Of a stretch of 5,951 bases of DNA, positions 4,650 to 5,951 are shown one piece after another. Each line of letters starts with the position of its first letter. Positions within the stretch are counted from its first letter, which is position 1. The notes under the pieces were generated by a model. It worked only from the letters and a program-made list of their open reading frames with translations. It did not search any database and was not told the origin of the DNA. The translations under genes and the position numbers were made by a program. The DNA is from Nitrosopumilales archaeon CG15_BIG_FIL_POST_REV_8_21_14_020_37_12 (GTDB lineage Archaea; Thermoproteota; Nitrososphaeria; Nitrososphaerales; Nitrosopumilaceae). The stretch lies in contig PFFZ01000084.1 in NCBI GenBank assembly GCA_002781805.1, forward strand, positions 830 to 6,780, written 5' to 3'.

Positions 4650-4718
4650 ATGGGTGAATTTGGGGCGTTTTTCGGGTTCCTTTTTGGACTTTTCATGGAA
4701 TTTCATCAATTAAATTAA
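4650..4718 (+). CDS. Possible 22-aa hydrophobic micro-protein
   Basis: ATG at 4650 to TAA at 4716-4718 encodes MGEFGAFFGFLFGLFMEFHQ plus LN. Residues 4-17 are strongly hydrophobic with small residues spaced GAFFGFLFG, which could insert in a membrane, though 14 residues is short for a full span. I see no Shine-Dalgarno; a weak TACTATTA at 4623-4630 is about 24 bases upstream and might act as a TATA box. The frame ends 28 bases before the better-supported micro-ORF at 4747. At this length chance is a real alternative. Confidence 0.25.
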   Translation: MGEFGAFFGFLFGLFMEFHQLN

Positions 4719-4746
4719 AAATGTGTTAAAATGGTGGAATATTGAT

Positions 4747-4845
4747 ATGGGAAAATTCAAGCCTTTGGACAAGAAAGACTACCTCAAAATTGCTGCAATT
4801 TTTGGAATTATAGCAGTTCCTTTGTTGTTTGCCCTCTCTATTTAG
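4747..4845 (+). CDS. Small 32-aa single-span membrane protein
   Basis: ATG at 4747 to TAG at 4843-4845. The product has a basic N-terminus, MGKFKPLDKKDYLK (five Lys in 14 residues), followed by one hydrophobic span, IAAIFGIIAVPLLFALSI (15-32), that ends at the C-terminus. By the positive-inside rule the N-terminus faces the cytoplasm. GGTGG at 4733-4737 lies nine bases before the ATG and matches the anti-Shine-Dalgarno of archaeal 16S rRNA, and TTAAATTA (4710-4717) could be its TATA box with a start near 4740, so unlike its neighbours it would have a short leader. Clean charge segregation, Shine-Dalgarno and promoter together argue that it is real. Function is unknown; such peptides often associate with larger membrane complexes. 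Confidence 0.6.
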   Translation: MGKFKPLDKKDYLKIAAIFGIIAVPLLFALSI

Positions 4846-4898
4846 TGACTTTTTTGTCCGTTTTTTGCATGATTCTGTCGTATTTTTATTGCAAATTC

Positions 4899-5085
4899 GG
4901 GGGTTTAGCTTTTACGCATGGTTTTAAAACTTGACCCATGTTTTATGGGGACATCTTGGTGGTTTGCGGGTTGCATTTCATATGCAGGCACGAGTGTTAA
5001 ACCCCCCCAATAAATGCCTGATTTTGAAAAAATGACATTGTGCCTAAACCGACTCTATTTCAAGGGGGGTTTAACGCCTAGGCAT
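4899..5085. repeat. Three-copy GGGGGTTTARC repeat with a long inverted pair
   Basis: Copies lie at 4899-4909 (plus), 4996-5007 (minus, GTTAAACCCCCC) and 5064-5075 (plus, GGGGGGTTTAAC). Each is followed, in its own orientation, by GCAT after a variable gap; the two plus copies share the spacing GGGGGTTTA-R-C-N3-TA-S-GCAT. Copies two and three form an inverted pair: 12 perfect base pairs, then AGGC/GCCT (4986-4989 with 5076-5079) and ATGC/GCAT (4982-4985 with 5082-5085), interrupted by a 6-base and a 2-base bulge, around a 56-base interior that repeats TGCCT twice. The element may be a structured RNA, a remnant of a small mobile element, or a protein-binding array. No transposase or target duplication is visible. 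Confidence 0.55.
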
Positions 5086-5448
5086 AAATTTACCAAACAA
5101 TCAAAATGTGTCCAATCTATGGTTTTGTTTCTTTGATTGGTACAAAAGCGTACAATTGGTTCTCTTGGATCTGAAACTGCTAATCAAATAATGTGCAATG
5201 TGCTGTATCTGGGTTTTGAATTCTGTAGTTTTTTATATTATTGATGTTGTGTAGGGGGGGATATTTGGAAAAATATGTGCCACTAAAGAAATTCTCTTTA
5301 CAGTGCTACTGGTATTCGTCTCTTGTTTGCTTCTAAACACACATCAATCCTGTCAGATTTCTATTGCAAAGATGGTTGTTTTGATCTGCAATTGCCGGTT
5401 TTTTGATGTGTCTGGATTTGATTGTGATGTTTACTATTACTGCAAAAC
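5086..5448. other. Gene-free spacer
   Basis: No frame on either strand exceeds about 30 codons with convincing start signals. Contents are a G7 run (5254-5260), a hairpin TAAAGA/TCTTTA (5284-5300), and a perfect 9-bp inverted repeat ACACATCAA/TTGATGTGT (5339-5347 with 5403-5411) that encloses CAGAT/ATCTG (5354-5358 with 5384-5388) just past the 3' end of the minus-strand DUF2299-like gene. The last could shape that gene's 3' untranslated region. No tRNA, rRNA or recognised RNA family is seen. Confidence 0.5.
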
Positions 5449-5898
5449 TTAGAATGTTTTCATTAAAAACCGTGATGTTTTTTCATGCATCTCTGAGACT
5501 CTTTTAATTGCCTCAAAAAACGTCTGTTGATTGACGTCTGTTTTTTCATCCAATACCACGTATACCCCTATCTTTTGTTTACCATCCTCTGTAATTATCT
5601 TGTTGACTGCCTGTATTGAATAACAAAAATCAGACACTTTTTTCTCAAATTTCTCTTTCTCATACTCATTAAACCCCTGATATCTGGCAATCTGGTTGTT
5701 TTTCATCGCTATTTTGGCTCCAATTACTAGTACTCCTGGTTGTGCCTTTGGTTCGAATACCTCTATTGGGATTCCAAACTGCCCTGCATGTTTGGCAATT
5801 ATGTGAAAATTATTCTCAGAGTTGCTGATTTCATCAAACGAAAGACTCTCATGAATTAACCATCTTTCTATATTGTCTCTCATTTTGGAACTGCCCAT
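5449..5898 (-). CDS. DUF2299-like conserved archaeal protein
   Basis: A 149-residue soluble alpha/beta protein. In order: IERWLIHESLSFDEI (10-24), an amphipathic helix; FHIIAKHAGQFGIPIEVFEP (31-50) and VLVIGAKIAM (56-65), two strands of a sheet; FNEYEKEKFEKKVSDFCYSI (76-95), a long helix; IGVYVVLDE (110-118), a strand; and NQQTFFEAIKRVSEMHEKTS (123-142), a final helix. This helix-strand-strand-helix-strand-helix order and the W-L-x-x-E start fit DUF2299 (PF10061), a family of unknown function mainly in archaea; the fold recalls type III secretion chaperone-like small alpha/beta domains, but I assign no function. I chose the ATG at 5898 because CATATAC on the minus strand is centred 25 bases upstream; an ATG at 5883 would start directly at MRDNIERW and cannot be excluded. 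The single Cys is C92. Confidence 0.65.
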   Translation of the reverse strand: MGSSKMRDNIERWLIHESLSFDEISNSENNFHIIAKHAGQFGIPIEVFEPKAQPGVLVIGAKIAMKNNQIARYQGFNEYEKEKFEKKVSDFCYSIQAVNKIITEDGKQKIGVYVVLDEKTDVNQQTFFEAIKRVSEMHEKTSRFLMKTF

Positions 5899-5919
5899 AC
5901 TGGGCTGTCTTTTGTACTG

Positions 5920-5926
5920 GTATATG
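5920..5926 (-). promoter_or_regulatory. Putative TATA box of the DUF2299-like gene
   Basis: CATATAC on the minus strand is centred about 25 bases before the ATG at 5898, again predicting a leaderless transcript and supporting that start over the ATG at 5883. Confidence 0.4.
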
Positions 5927-5951
5927 ATTCTAAATCTCTTGTTGTTTTTAC

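Noticed and set aside
5106..5174. Short frame beginning MCPIYGFVSL, resembling the MCGIxGF start of class II glutamine amidotransferases
   Set aside because: It stops after 22 codons, has Pro in place of the invariant Gly, and neither of the other frames continues the domain.
4899..5260. Replication origin with inverted G-string boxes
   Set aside because: G-runs are inverted around AT-rich DNA, but the conserved body of archaeal origin boxes and a cdc6/orc1 gene are absent from the window.
4846..5448. RNase P RNA, SRP RNA or tRNA in the gene-free stretch
   Set aside because: No diagnostic motifs (P4 core, SRP helix 8 loop, T-loop GGTTCGAATC with an acceptor stem) were found by eye.

Overview
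The window looks like chromosomal DNA of an ammonia-oxidising-type archaeon (Nitrososphaerota/Thaumarchaeota, Nitrosopumilus-like). The evidence is AT-rich DNA, archaeal TATA boxes sitting about 25-27 bases ahead of most start codons with almost no leader, frequent GTG/TTG starts, and a gene set (Lrp/AsnC-type protein, archaeal-type PurC, F420-type PPOX flavin-fold protein, lysine/alanine-rich H1-like protein, single-span membrane proteins with Ig-like domains) typical of that phylum. The assignment rests on remembered family resemblance; no search was run.

Layout. 1-117 is the tail of an Lrp/AsnC ligand-binding domain protein. 118-358 is a spacer that may hold a small minus-strand ORF. 359-1927 carries three plus-strand genes, each with its own TATA box and an apparently leaderless GTG or TTG start: a DUF427 protein, a one-span membrane protein, and purC (SAICAR synthetase, purine synthesis). 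1928-2297 is a regulatory-looking spacer with a chain of overlapping palindromes, a T10 tract, a spaced repeat array built on ATTGTAGCGCT, and a dyad on the putative TATA box of the next gene. 2298-3571 carries an ArsR-like winged-helix regulator, then an unrecognised 104-aa protein translationally coupled (TAATG overlap) to an F420/FMN-type PPOX protein.

A strong hairpin at 3581-3608 separates these from two minus-strand genes: a 90-aa H1-like DNA-binding protein with internal repeats, and a membrane-anchored DUF4352-like protein. From 4516 to 5448 there is no conventional gene. This stretch holds a stem-rich element (4566-4619), two micro-ORFs for hydrophobic peptides of 22 and 32 aa, and a three-copy GGGGGTTTARC repeat, two copies of which form a long inverted repeat (4982-5085). 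The window closes with a minus-strand DUF2299-like gene (5449-5898).

The coding genes are mostly housekeeping or conserved hypotheticals and do not form one obvious pathway. The best candidates for something undescribed are the gene-poor 4.5-5.4 kb stretch with its micro-ORFs and structured repeats, and the 2.0-2.3 kb regulatory spacer.
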